Assembly: GCF_900091845.1 (NCBI RefSeq)
Contig: NZ_FMCI01000327.1
Span: 1 to 43,125 of the forward strand
Direction of reading: 5' to 3'
From: Streptomyces sp. SolWspMP-5a-2
GTDB lineage: Bacteria; Actinomycetota; Actinomycetes; Streptomycetales; Streptomycetaceae
Length of the DNA stretch: 43,125 bases
Shown: piece after piece, positions 33,059 through 42,076 of the stretch
Layout of the letters: each line of letters begins with the position of its first letter
How positions within the stretch are numbered: position 1 is the first letter of the stretch
The notes under the pieces: generated by a model
What the model saw: only the letters and a program-made list of their open reading frames with translations
What the model was told of the DNA's origin: nothing
Databases searched by the model: none
Translations under genes and position numbers: made by a program

Positions 33059-33339
33059 CGGCGGGGAGGGGGCGGATGCGGTGCGGGGGGCCGGGGGTTC
33101 GGGGAAGGGAGGACCACCCGCGGACCCGGGGAGGGGCGACCGCCCGCGGAGTCGACCCACAACCGCAATCGGCCGTCGGCCACGAGTCGGGACCCCCGGG
33201 GTGTTTCCCCTGCACAGCTTCCCACGGCCATGGTCCGCAGCGTGAAGCCGAGAGCCCTGGCGTGAGCCGACGCGGCGCCCCGCGCGCCGACCCCACGTCC
33301 GGCGCCTCCGCTGGCCCGCCCCCGCCCGCCGCCCCGCCG

Positions 33340-34779
33340 TCACTCCCGCGTGCCCTCCACCGGGTAGGGCACGTAGGCGCGCCGGTCGGGGTCGACGGCG
33401 AGGCGGCCGCCCGCCGGTGGCCGGGCCCGCTGGGCGCAGTCCCGGCGTTCGCAGATGCGGCAGCCGAGCCCGATCGGCGTGGCGGCCCTGGGGTCCTCCA
33501 GGGCGATGCCCCCGGCGTAGACGAGCCGGTGGGCGTGGCGCAGCTCGCAGCCGAGGGCGACGGCGAACTCGGCGCGCGGCGCGTGGTGGCCGAAGCCGCC
33601 GCGGGTGATGGTGCGGGCGACCCAGAAGTACCGCTTGCCGTCCGGCATCTCGGCGACCTGGGTCAGTATCCGGCCGGGCGCGGAGAATGCCTCGTACACC
33701 GTCCACAGCGGGCAGGTGCCGCCGAGCCGGGAGAAGTGGAAGTCGGTGGCGGACTGGCGCTTGGAGATGTTGCCCGCCCGGTCGACGCGCAGGAAGGAGA
33801 ACGGCACGCCCCGCCGTCCGGTGCGCTGCAAGGTGCTCACCGTCTCGAAGCCGACACCGAACCGGGCCGACAGCAACTCGATGTCGTAGCGCACCTCTTC
33901 GGCCACCGCGTGGAAGGCGCCGTACGGCATGAGCAGGGCGCCCGCGAAGTAGTTCGCCAGCCCGATGCGGGCCAGCGCCGCGGACTCGGGCGAGGTCAGC
34001 TCGGTGGCGCTGTCCGCGAGCCGGCCCAGGAGCGCACCGTGCTCCAGCAGGGCGAGCTGGGTGGCGAGTTGGAAGGCGCGCTGGCCGTCGCTGAGCCAGG
34101 GGGAGAGGAACAGCAGCCCGGTGTCGGGCGCGAAGCGCCGCGCGTCGCCCGGCTTCCCGGGGGCTGCCTGGACGACGCGCACGCCGTGCCGTTCGGCGAG
34201 CCGCGCGGTGAGCGGGTCGGCGGCCTTGCCGGGACGCAGGTCGAGCGCCCCGGCGGTCCGCTCGGCCTCGGCGTCGAGCGGTTCGAAGTGGTTGTGGTGG
34301 GCGTAGAAGAAGTCCCGCACCTCGTCGTGCGGCTCGGCGGGAGGCAGCAGCCCGCCGGTGGTCCCGGGGGAGCCGAGGGCGGCGGCCCGCTCGACGGTGT
34401 CGCGGTAGCGGCGGTGCAGGGCGACCAGCGCCCGCGCCACGTCCGGGTGGGCGCGGGCGGCCTCGGCGATCTCCTCGGGGGCGAGCGGTGCCGTGCCGCA
34501 CGCCTCGTCCGCGACGGCGGCCCGCAGATCGGCGGCGAGCCGGTCCTCGTCGGCGTCGGAGAAGAACTCGGCGTCGACCCCGAAGACCTCGGCGATCCGC
34601 AGCAGGACCGCTGCGGTCAGCGGACGCTGGCTCTGCTCGATCTGGTTGGCGTAGCTGGTGGAGATGGAGAGCGCGCGGGCCATCTCCACCTGGTTCATGC
34701 CGTGCTCGCGGCGCAGCCGCCGCAGCCTGGCGTGGGCGTAGACCTTGCGGTCGGCTGCTCCTCGTGGCACGGCGCACAT
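33340..34779 (-). CDS. prpR: PrpR/RamB-type XRE regulator with ImmA-like domain
   Basis: 479 residues. N-terminal XRE HTH (RLRRLRREHGMNQVEMARALSISTSYANQIEQSQRPL), then a central ImmA/IrrE-like peptidase-type domain in the usual place (ARIGLANYFAGALLMPYGAFHAVAEE; the zinc-binding HExxH is not kept). The C-terminal cysteine-containing short-chain-acyl/Fe-S domain (GGTCPLW, GLGCRICERRDC) is typical of mycobacterial PrpR and RamB. These regulators sense acyl-CoA and control propionate or acetate genes. It is divergent from prpD, supporting that role. Start uncertain: ATG 34779 or the GTG at 34770, which is better spaced from AAGG. Confidence 0.88.
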   Translation of the reverse strand: MCAVPRGAADRKVYAHARLRRLRREHGMNQVEMARALSISTSYANQIEQSQRPLTAAVLLRIAEVFGVDAEFFSDADEDRLAADLRAAVADEACGTAPLAPEEIAEAARAHPDVARALVALHRRYRDTVERAAALGSPGTTGGLLPPAEPHDEVRDFFYAHHNHFEPLDAEAERTAGALDLRPGKAADPLTARLAERHGVRVVQAAPGKPGDARRFAPDTGLLFLSPWLSDGQRAFQLATQLALLEHGALLGRLADSATELTSPESAALARIGLANYFAGALLMPYGAFHAVAEEVRYDIELLSARFGVGFETVSTLQRTGRRGVPFSFLRVDRAGNISKRQSATDFHFSRLGGTCPLWTVYEAFSAPGRILTQVAEMPDGKRYFWVARTITRGGFGHHAPRAEFAVALGCELRHAHRLVYAGGIALEDPRAATPIGLGCRICERRDCAQRARPPAGGRLAVDPDRRAYVPYPVEGTRE

Positions 34780-34793
34780 CCTTGTCACAGTCC

Positions 34794-34828
34794 GGGAAGC
34801 GGGAAGCGGGAAGCGGGAAGCGGGAAGC
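34794..34828. repeat. Five tandem copies of GGGAAGC
   Basis: Exact 7-bp units at 34794-34828, just upstream of the prpR start codon. They are followed at 34868-34950 by degenerate GGGGACTCG-like repeats. Both lie in the prpR leader and are not translated from the chosen start. Such heptamers can change length by slippage. Confidence 0.85.
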
Positions 34829-34987
34829 GGGAGGAGGGATGGGAGGTGGGAGGCGCGAGGCGGGGAGCCGTCGAGCCGGGGACTCGTACGGCCGGGGACT
34901 TGGGGACTCGGGGGCTCGGGCACGCGGGGGACTCGGGGAGCTTGGGAGCCCGGAGTCCGGGATGGGGGACATTCCGGCAGGGCCCGG

Positions 34988-35036
34988 TTGCGAAGATAGC
35001 ATCCGCGTTCTTCGCAGATTCCGCAGATTCGCAGCT
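34988..35036. promoter_or_regulatory. Candidate PrpR operator region
   Basis: TTGCGAA (34988-34994) forms an inverted pair with TTCGCA (35011-35016), and CGCAGATTC occurs twice in tandem (35013-35021 and 35022-35030) followed by GCAG. It is an A/T-rich island in the prpR-prpD gap and resembles the TTTGCAAA-type sites of mycobacterial PrpR. Nothing else is recognised between 34951 and 35155. Confidence 0.45.
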
Positions 35037-35155
35037 CCCGGATGGCGGGATTCCACACCCTCGCGAGGTGGCCGGACGGCCTCCCGGCGGGCACTGTCGA
35101 TCACGTCGGCACCGTGAGACGCCGACGAGGACCGCCCGTACCCGTGAGGAGTCCC

Positions 35156-36664
35156 GTGATCGAGCACCACGTTCGTGTCCACCCGAGCGCCGACCGGCTG
35201 CCCCGCGAGGACCAGCTCGCCTGGAAGCTCGCCGCCGTCGCCACCGGCACCGGCGAACTGGACACCGACAGCGCCGCCATGGCCGTCAACCGGGTGATCG
35301 ACAACGCCTCGGTCGCCGTCGCGTCCCTGCTGCGCCGCCCGGTCGCCGTCGCCCGCGCCCAGGCCACCGCCCACCGCACCACCGCGCCGGGCGCCCGCGT
35401 CTTCGGCACCGCCACCCGCGTCCCGCCGGAGTGGGCCGCCTGGGCCAACGGCACCGCCGTCCGCGAGCTGGATTTCCACGACACCTACCTGGCCGCCGAC
35501 TACTCCCACCCCGGCGACAACATCCCGCCCCTGCTCGCCGTCGCCCAGCACACCGGCCGCACCGGCGCCGACCTGCTGCGCGGGATCATCGCCGCCTACG
35601 AGATCCACGTCGCGCTGGTCAAGGGCATCTGCCTGCACGAGCACCGCATCGACCACGTCGCGCACCTCGGGGCGGCCACCGCGGGCGGCCTGGGCGCGCT
35701 GCTGCGGCTGCCGACGGAGACGGTGTACCAGGCGATCCAGCAGGCCGTGCACACCACGACCGCCACCCGGCAGTCCCGCAAGGGCGAGATCTCCAGCTGG
35801 AAGGCGTTCGCCCCCGCCTTCGCCGGGAAGGCGGCGATCGAGGCCGTCGACCGGGCGATGCGCGGCGAGACCTCCCCCTCGCCGGTCTACGAGGGCGAGG
35901 ACGGCTTCCTGGCCTGGATGCTCGACGGCCCCGGGTCCGACTACCGGGTCCTGCTGCCGGGGCCGGGCGAACCGCGCCGCGCCATCCTCGACACCTACAC
36001 CAAGGAGCACTCCGCCGAGTACCAGGCCCAGGCCGTCATCGACCTGGCCAGGCGGCTGCGGGAGAAGGCGGGGCCGCTCGCGCGGGTGCGCTCGGTGGTG
36101 CTGCGCACCAGCCACCACACCCACCACGTCATCGGCTCCGGCGCCAACGACCCGCAGAAGTACGACCCGGCCGCGAGCCGCGAGACCCTCGACCACTCGG
36201 TGCCCTACATCTTCGCCGTCGCGCTGGAGGACGGGACCTGGCACCACGAGCGCTCCTACGCCCCCGAGCGCGCCCGCCGCCCGGAGACCGTCGAGCTGTG
36301 GCGGAAGATCACCACGGTGGAGGACCCGGAGTGGACCCGCCGCTACCACGACCCCGACCCGGACCGCCGCGCCTTCGGCGGGCACGCGGTGATCACCCTC
36401 GACGACGGGACGGTGATCGAGGACCGCCTCGCCGTCGCCGACGCCCACCCGGCCGGAGCCCGCCCCTTCGACCGGTCCGGGTACGTCGGCAAGTTCCGCT
36501 CCCTCGCTGAGGGCACCGTCACCGCGGCGGCGCAGGACGCGTTCCTGGAGACCGCCGCCCACCTCGCCGAACTGCCGACCGGGGACCTGGACGGCCTCTT
36601 CCCCGCGGTCGACACCGAGACCGTCGCCCGGTACGACGCGGGCCTGCCCCAGGGACTGTTCTGA
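35156..36664 (+). CDS. prpD: 2-methylcitrate dehydratase (MmgE/PrpD family)
   Basis: 502 residues, full length for PrpD, which dehydrates 2-methylcitrate to 2-methyl-cis-aconitate. Family features: DNASVAVASLLRRPVAVARAQA, the WANGTAVRELDFHDTYLAADYSHPGDN active-site region, KGICLHEHRIDHVAHLGAATA and RKGEISSWKAFAPAFAGKAA. GTG 35156 is chosen because GAGGAG at 35146-35151 precedes it; the frame is open further upstream, but those residues are not conserved. Its TGA overlaps the prpB ATG by one base (TGATG), so translation is coupled. Confidence 0.94.
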   Translation: MIEHHVRVHPSADRLPREDQLAWKLAAVATGTGELDTDSAAMAVNRVIDNASVAVASLLRRPVAVARAQATAHRTTAPGARVFGTATRVPPEWAAWANGTAVRELDFHDTYLAADYSHPGDNIPPLLAVAQHTGRTGADLLRGIIAAYEIHVALVKGICLHEHRIDHVAHLGAATAGGLGALLRLPTETVYQAIQQAVHTTTATRQSRKGEISSWKAFAPAFAGKAAIEAVDRAMRGETSPSPVYEGEDGFLAWMLDGPGSDYRVLLPGPGEPRRAILDTYTKEHSAEYQAQAVIDLARRLREKAGPLARVRSVVLRTSHHTHHVIGSGANDPQKYDPAASRETLDHSVPYIFAVALEDGTWHHERSYAPERARRPETVELWRKITTVEDPEWTRRYHDPDPDRRAFGGHAVITLDDGTVIEDRLAVADAHPAGARPFDRSGYVGKFRSLAEGTVTAAAQDAFLETAAHLAELPTGDLDGLFPAVDTETVARYDAGLPQGLF

Positions 36665-37572
36665 TGGTGCTCCACACCCGGACCACGCCCGCCGAGCGCC
36701 GCCGTGCCCTGCGCGCGGGCCTGGCCTCCGGCCGCCTGCTGCGCATGCCCGGCGCGCTCAACCCGCTCACCGCCCGCCTCATCCAGGAGACCGGCTTCGA
36801 CGCCGTCTACCTCTCGGGCGCGGTGCTCGCCGCCGACCTCGGGCTGCCCGACATCGGCCTCACCACCTCCGCCGAGATCGCCGCCCGCGCCCAGCAGACG
36901 GCCCGTGTCACCGACCTGCCGGTGCTCGTCGACGCCGACACCGGCTTCGGCGAGCCGATGAACGCGGCCCGCACGGTCCAGCTGATGGAGGACGCCGGCC
37001 TGGCCGGGCTGCACCTGGAGGACCAGGTCAACCCCAAGCGCTGCGGCCACCTGGACGGCAAGACCGTCGCGCCCCGCGCCGAGATGGTCCGCCGGGTGCG
37101 GGCCGCCGTCGACGCCCGGCGCGACCCGGACTTCCTGCTCATGGCCCGCACGGACGCCCGCTCCGTCGAGGGCCTGCCCGCCGCGATCGACCGGGCCAGG
37201 GCGTACGTCGACGCGGGCGCCGACGCGATCTTCCCCGAGGCCCTCGCCGACGTCTCCGAGTACGAGGCGTTCCGCGCGGCGGTGGACGTGCCGCTGCTCG
37301 CGAACCTCACCGAGTTCGGCAAGACCCCCCTCCTCGACACGGCCACTCTGGAGAACCTCGGCTACAACATCGCGCTCTACCCGGTGACGCTGCTGCGGAT
37401 CGCCATGGGCGCCGTCGAGGACGGGCTGCGCACCCTCGCCGCCGAGGGCACCCAGAAGTCCCTGCTGCCCCGCATGCAGACCCGCTCCCGGCTGTACGAA
37501 CTCCTCGGCTACGAGGAGTACGCGGCCTTCGACTCGGCCGTCTTCGACTTCACCCTCCCGCCCGGGGACTGA
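36664..37572 (+). CDS. prpB: 2-methylisocitrate lyase
   Basis: A 302-residue member of the ICL/PEP-mutase TIM-barrel family that cleaves 2-methylisocitrate to pyruvate and succinate. The signature KRCGH catalytic loop, DADTGFGEPMNAART (metal-binding Asp), HLEDQVNPKRCGH and ARTDARSVEGL are intact. Length agrees with PrpB (about 295-305). Coupled to prpD, 33 bp before prpC. Confidence 0.95.
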   Translation: MVLHTRTTPAERRRALRAGLASGRLLRMPGALNPLTARLIQETGFDAVYLSGAVLAADLGLPDIGLTTSAEIAARAQQTARVTDLPVLVDADTGFGEPMNAARTVQLMEDAGLAGLHLEDQVNPKRCGHLDGKTVAPRAEMVRRVRAAVDARRDPDFLLMARTDARSVEGLPAAIDRARAYVDAGADAIFPEALADVSEYEAFRAAVDVPLLANLTEFGKTPLLDTATLENLGYNIALYPVTLLRIAMGAVEDGLRTLAAEGTQKSLLPRMQTRSRLYELLGYEEYAAFDSAVFDFTLPPGD

Positions 37573-37605
37573 CCCCGGCACCTGACCCGCGAAGGCAGGC
37601 ACCCC

Positions 37606-38739
37606 ATGACCACCGCACCCGGTATCCACCGCGGCCTCGCCGGTGTCGTCGTCGACACCACCGAGATCTCCACCGTCATCCAGGAGACCAACTCCCTCAC
37701 CTACCGCGGCTATCCGGTCCAGGACCTGGCCGCCCAGCGCTCCTTCGAGGAGGTCGCACACCTGCTCTGGTACGGCGAACTCCCCGACGCGGCCCAGCTG
37801 TCCGACTTCCGGGCGAGGGAACGCGCCCTGCGCCCCCTGGACCGGACCACGCTGGAACTGCTGGCCCGGCTGCCCGAGACCTGCCACCCCATGGACGTGC
37901 TCCGCACCGCGGTCAGCTTCTTCGGCGCCGAGGACCCCACCGAGGACGACGGCAGCCCCGCCGCCAACCGCGCCAAGTCCCTCACCCTGCTGGCCAGGCT
38001 GCCCACCGTCGTGGCCGCCGACCAGCGCCGCCGCCGCGGCCTCGACCCGATCCCGCCCGACCCCTCGCTCGGGTACGCCGAGAACGTCTTCCACATGTGC
38101 TTCGGCTCCGTCCCGGGACCGGACGTGGTGCGCTGCTTCGAGATCTCCCTGATCCTGTACGCCGAACACAGCTTCAACGCCTCGACGTTCACCGCGCGCG
38201 TGGTCACCTCCACCCTCTCCGACCTGCACAGCGCGGTGACCGCCGCGATCGGCGCGCTCAAGGGTCCGCTGCACGGCGGCGCCAACGAGGCCGTGATGCA
38301 CATGCTCCTGGAGATCGGCGACCCGGATCGCGCCGGGGAGTGGCTGGACGAGGCGCTGGCGGCCAAGCGGAAGATCATGGGCTTCGGCCACCGCGTCTAC
38401 AAGGAGGGCGACTCCCGCGTCCCGATCATGCAGGACGCCCTCGACCGGCTGGTGGCGCGCGCCGCCGACCCCGAGGTGACCCGGCTCGCCACCCTGCACG
38501 CGGCGCTGCGGCACGCGATGATCTCCCGCAAGGGCATCCACCCCAACCTGGACTACCCGGCCGGACTCGCCTACCACCTGATGGGCTTCGACATCCCGGC
38601 CTTCACCCCGATCTTCGTGATGAGCCGCGTCACCGGCTGGACCGCCCACATCACCGAGCAGCTCGCCCACAACTCCCTGATCCGCCCGCTGGCCTCCTAC
38701 GCGGGGCAGGAGCAGCGGGCGGTGCCGGCCGCCTCGTAG
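37606..38739 (+). CDS. prpC: 2-methylcitrate synthase
   Basis: A 377-residue citrate-synthase-fold enzyme that condenses propionyl-CoA with oxaloacetate. Catalytic residues are visible: His in GPLHGGANEAVM, His in MGFGHRVYK and Asp in HPNLDYPAG. The length (about 375) and placement after prpDB indicate the methylcitrate rather than the housekeeping citrate synthase. It completes a full methylcitrate cycle next to PrpR. ATG 37606; GAAGGCAGG upstream. The stop codon lies in the first copy of a 24-bp tandem duplication. Confidence 0.94.
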   Translation: MTTAPGIHRGLAGVVVDTTEISTVIQETNSLTYRGYPVQDLAAQRSFEEVAHLLWYGELPDAAQLSDFRARERALRPLDRTTLELLARLPETCHPMDVLRTAVSFFGAEDPTEDDGSPAANRAKSLTLLARLPTVVAADQRRRRGLDPIPPDPSLGYAENVFHMCFGSVPGPDVVRCFEISLILYAEHSFNASTFTARVVTSTLSDLHSAVTAAIGALKGPLHGGANEAVMHMLLEIGDPDRAGEWLDEALAAKRKIMGFGHRVYKEGDSRVPIMQDALDRLVARAADPEVTRLATLHAALRHAMISRKGIHPNLDYPAGLAYHLMGFDIPAFTPIFVMSRVTGWTAHITEQLAHNSLIRPLASYAGQEQRAVPAAS

Positions 38740-38765
38740 GAGGCGGTGCCGGCCGCCTCGTAGGA
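38718..38765 (+). repeat. Perfect 24-bp tandem duplication at the prpC stop codon
   Basis: 38718-38741 and 38742-38765 are identical (unit begins GGCGGTGCCGGCCGCC). The prpC TAG (38737-38739) lies in the first copy and a second in-frame copy of the same stop follows. It is a recent slippage-type duplication. Confidence 0.95.
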
Positions 38766-38782
38766 ACGGCCTGCGAGGCGGC
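38752..38782. terminator. Bidirectional terminator between prpC and nrdF
   Basis: GCCGCCTCGTAGG (38752-38764) pairs with CCTGCGAGGCGGC (38770-38782), a 13-bp stem with one G-T and a 5-nt loop. It is located between convergent genes. Confidence 0.6.
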
Positions 38783-38849
38783 GCGGCGGACGGGCGCGGA
38801 CGGTCGACGGGCGCTGCCCGTACGGCAGTCGCGACGGGTGGACGGCGGC

Positions 38850-39872
38850 TCAGAAGTCCCAGTCGTCGTCGGCGGTGTCCTCCGCCTTGCCCATGACGTA
38901 GGACGAGCCGGACCCGGAGAAGAAGTCGTGGTTCTCGTCCGCGCCGGGGGACAGCGCCGCGAGGATCTCCGGGTTGACCTCGGTCTCGGCCGCGCTGAAA
39001 CGGGCCGGGTACCCGAGGTTCATCAGCGCCTTGTCGGCGTTGTAGCGGACGAAGACGGCCACGTCGTCCATCAGCCCGAGCGGCTCGTACAGTTCGCCCG
39101 AGTACCGCAGCTCCAACCGGTACAGCTCGTCCAGCAGGTCGTGGGTGAACGTCCGCATCTCCGCCCGCTCCGCGGCGCCGAGACGTTCCAGACCGCGCTG
39201 GTACTTGTAGCCGGAGTAGTAGCCGTGCACCGCCTTGTCGCGCAGGATCAGGCGGATCATGTCCGCCGTGTTGGTGAGCAGGGCGTGGGTGGAGAAGTGC
39301 AGCGGCAGGTAGAAGCCCGCGTACAGCAGCAGCGACGACAGCAGCGTGGAGGCCACCTTCCGCTTGAGCGGGTGGTCGCCGTAGTACTGCGCGAGGACCG
39401 TCTTGCAGCGCTGCTGGAGCACGTCGTTGCCGACCGCCCAGCGGTAGGCGTCGTCGATCTCCGGGGTGGCGGCGAGGGTGGAGAAGACGCAGGAGTAGCT
39501 GCGGGCGTGCACGGCCTGCATGAAGGCGATGTTGGTGTACACCGCCTCCTCGTGCTCGGTGCGGGCGTCCTGGATCTGGACGATCTCGCCGACCGTGGCC
39601 TGCACGGTGTCGAGCATGGTCAGACCGGTGAACACCCGCATGGTGAGGGTGCGTTCCTCGGCGGTGAGGCGCTGCCGCCAGGCGTTGACGTCGTTGGAGA
39701 GCGGGACCTTCTCGGGCAGCCAGAAGTTGGCGGTGAGCCGGTTCCACACCTCCAGGTCCTTCTCGTCGGTGACCCGGTTCCAGTTGACCGGGCGCAGCCG
39801 GGCGGCCGGGTCGTGGCGGTAGGAGGGCGGGGTGACCGACAGGTCGGTCAGCGGGGCGGGCGTCGTCGTCAT
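38850..39872 (-). CDS. nrdF: Class Ib ribonucleotide reductase, beta subunit
   Basis: A 340-residue R2-like ferritin-fold protein housing the dimetal centre and tyrosyl radical. Ligand motifs are seen in LTMLDTVQATVGEI, EHEEAVYTNIAFMQAVHARSYS (Glu and ExxH-type ligands) and SLLLYAGFYLPLHFSTH. The C-terminus DDDWDF is the peptide that docks into NrdE. With nrdI in the operon the cofactor is likely Mn2-Tyr. ATG 39872, 35 bp after nrdE. Confidence 0.94.
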   Translation of the reverse strand: MTTTPAPLTDLSVTPPSYRHDPAARLRPVNWNRVTDEKDLEVWNRLTANFWLPEKVPLSNDVNAWRQRLTAEERTLTMRVFTGLTMLDTVQATVGEIVQIQDARTEHEEAVYTNIAFMQAVHARSYSCVFSTLAATPEIDDAYRWAVGNDVLQQRCKTVLAQYYGDHPLKRKVASTLLSSLLLYAGFYLPLHFSTHALLTNTADMIRLILRDKAVHGYYSGYKYQRGLERLGAAERAEMRTFTHDLLDELYRLELRYSGELYEPLGLMDDVAVFVRYNADKALMNLGYPARFSAAETEVNPEILAALSPGADENHDFFSGSGSSYVMGKAEDTADDDWDF

Positions 39873-39907
39873 GGTGCGTGCTTCCGGTGCGTCGGTGGCG
39901 GGCGGGG

Positions 39908-42076
39908 TCACAGGGCGCAGGACAGGCAGTTCTCGATCTCGGTGCCTTCCAGGGCCTCCTGGCGCAGCCGGATGTAGTAGAGGGTCTTGATGCCCTTGCG
40001 CCAGGCATGGATCTGCGCCTTGTTCAGGTCGCGGGTGGTCGCCGTGTCCCGGAAGAAGAGCGTGCAGCTCAGCCCCTGGTCGACGTGCTGGGTGGCCGCC
40101 GCGTAGGTGTCGAGGATCTTCTCGTAGCCGATCTCGTACGCGTCCTGGAAGTACTCCAGGTTGTCGTCGTCCATGTGCGGCGCCGGGTAGTAGACGCGGC
40201 CGAGCTTGCCCTCCTTGCGGATCTCGACCTTGGCGGCGATCGGGTGGATGGAGGCGGTCGAGTCGTTGATGTAGCTGATGGAGCCGGTCGGCGGGACCGC
40301 CTGGAGGTACTGGTTGTAGATGCCGTGGACCCGCACGGACTCCTTCAGCGCACGCCAGTCGGCCCGGGTCGGCAGGGCGATCCCCGCCCGGGTGAACAGC
40401 TCCCGCACCCGTTCGGTGGCCGGCTCCCAGGTCCGCTCGGTGTACTTGTCGAAGTAGGAGCCGTCGGCGTAGGCGCTCTCCGCGAACCCGTCGAAGGCGG
40501 TGCCGCGTTCGATCGCGATCCGGTTCGACGCGCGCAGGGCGTGGAAGGCGACCGCGTAGAAGTACATGTCGGTGAAGTCGACGCCCTCCTCGCTGCCGTA
40601 GTGCACGCGCTGCGAGGCGAGGTAGCCGTGCAGGTTCATCTGGCCCAGGCCGATGGCGTGGGAGAGGTCGTTGCCGTGCGCCACCGACGGTACGGCGTCG
40701 ATGTGCGACTGGTCGGAGACCGAGGTCAGTCCCCGCACCGCCGTCTCGACGGTGGCGCCGAGGTCGGGCGAGGCCATGGCCGCGGCGATGTTGAGCGAGC
40801 CCAGGTTGCAGGAGACGTCCCGGCCGACGGTCTCGTAGCCGAGCGAACTGTCGTACGTGCTGGGCGTGTTGACCTGAAGGATCTCCGAGCACAGGTTGGA
40901 CATGTTGATCCGGCCCGGGATCGGGTTGGCCCGGTTCACCGTGTCCTCGAAGAGGAGGTACGGGTAACCGGACTCGAACTGCAGCTCCGCGATGGTCTTG
41001 AAGAACTCGCGGGCCGGGAGCGTGGTCGTGCGGATGCGCGGGTCGGCGACCATCTCGTCGTAGTGCTCGCTCACCGACAGGTCGGCCAGCGGCCTGCCGT
41101 GGACGCGCTCCACGTCGTAGGGCGAGAAGAGGTGCATGTCCTCGTTGCGCTTGGCGAGTTCGAAGGTGATGTCCGGGACGACGACGCCGAGCGAGAGGGT
41201 CTTGATGCGGATCTTCTCGTCCGCGTTCTCCCGCTTGGTGTCCAGGAACCGCATGATGTCCGGGTGGTGCGCGTGCAGGTAGACCGCGCCCGCGCCCTGC
41301 CGCGCGCCGAGCTGGTTGGCGTAGGAGAAGGAGTCCTCCAGCAGCTTCATCACCGGCACGACCCCGGACGACTGGTTCTCGATCCGCTTGATCGGGGCGC
41401 CCTGCTCGCGCAGGTTCGTCAGCAGCAGCGCCACTCCGCCGCCGCGCTTGGAGAGCTGGAGCGCGGAGTTGACGCCGCGTCCGATGGACTCCAGGTTGTC
41501 CTCGACCCGCAGGAGGAAGCAGGAGACCAGCTCACCGCGCTGCGCCTTGCCCGCGTTGAGGAAGGTGGGGGTGGCGGGCTGGAAGCGGCCGGTCATCATC
41601 TCGTCGACCAGCCGGGTGGCGAGCCGCTCGTCGCCCGCGCCCAGGAAGAGGGCGGTGGCGACGACCCGGTCCTCGTAGCGCTCCAGGTAGCGGGAGCCGT
41701 CGAAGGTCTTCAGCGTGTACGAGGTGTAGTACTTGAACGCGCCGAGGAAGGTGCGGAAGCGGTGCCGGTGGGCGTACGCCCGTGCGTAGAGGCCCTCGAG
41801 GAACTCCCAGTCGTAGCGCCGGATCGGCGCCTCCTCGTAGTAGTCGTTGCCGATCAGGTGGTCGATCTTCTCCCGCAGCGATCCGAACTCCACCGTGTTC
41901 GGGTTGACGTGCTGGAGGAAGTACTGGCGTACGGCCTCGCGGTCCTTGCCGAACTGGATGCGCCCGTCGCAGTCGTACATGTTCAGCATGGCGTTCAGCG
42001 CGTGGTAGTCCCGGCGCGTGCCGACCGACTCGCGCGGGGCCGCGGGGACCGTGACCGCCGTGGTCAGGGGGGTCAT
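39908..42076 (-). CDS. nrdE: Class Ib ribonucleoside-diphosphate reductase, alpha subunit
   Basis: A 722-residue R1-type catalytic subunit. Redox cysteines occur in ELVSCFLLRVEDNLES and DVSCNLGSLNIAAAM, the active-site pattern is near NLCSEI (N-x-C-x-E), and the C-terminal swinging pair is in ENCLSCAL. It lacks the about 90-residue N-terminal ATP cone of class Ia enzymes, which fits NrdE. The ATG at 42076 overlaps the nrdI stop (ATGA) and has GGAGGGCGG upstream. Confidence 0.95.
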   Translation of the reverse strand: MTPLTTAVTVPAAPRESVGTRRDYHALNAMLNMYDCDGRIQFGKDREAVRQYFLQHVNPNTVEFGSLREKIDHLIGNDYYEEAPIRRYDWEFLEGLYARAYAHRHRFRTFLGAFKYYTSYTLKTFDGSRYLERYEDRVVATALFLGAGDERLATRLVDEMMTGRFQPATPTFLNAGKAQRGELVSCFLLRVEDNLESIGRGVNSALQLSKRGGGVALLLTNLREQGAPIKRIENQSSGVVPVMKLLEDSFSYANQLGARQGAGAVYLHAHHPDIMRFLDTKRENADEKIRIKTLSLGVVVPDITFELAKRNEDMHLFSPYDVERVHGRPLADLSVSEHYDEMVADPRIRTTTLPAREFFKTIAELQFESGYPYLLFEDTVNRANPIPGRINMSNLCSEILQVNTPSTYDSSLGYETVGRDVSCNLGSLNIAAAMASPDLGATVETAVRGLTSVSDQSHIDAVPSVAHGNDLSHAIGLGQMNLHGYLASQRVHYGSEEGVDFTDMYFYAVAFHALRASNRIAIERGTAFDGFAESAYADGSYFDKYTERTWEPATERVRELFTRAGIALPTRADWRALKESVRVHGIYNQYLQAVPPTGSISYINDSTASIHPIAAKVEIRKEGKLGRVYYPAPHMDDDNLEYFQDAYEIGYEKILDTYAAATQHVDQGLSCTLFFRDTATTRDLNKAQIHAWRKGIKTLYYIRLRQEALEGTEIENCLSCAL

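Noticed and set aside
33105..33130. GGACCACCCGCGGAC resembling the CRISPR repeat
   Set aside because: Lacks the CCCCGC/GCGGGG stem and any repetition; chance GC-rich similarity.
31895..36562. A 1555-codon minus-strand frame and a 1521-codon plus-strand frame across the same DNA
   Set aside because: Low-complexity Arg/Gly/Pro/Ala-rich shadows of the F420 oxidoreductase, prpR and prpD genes; high GC leaves alternate frames open.
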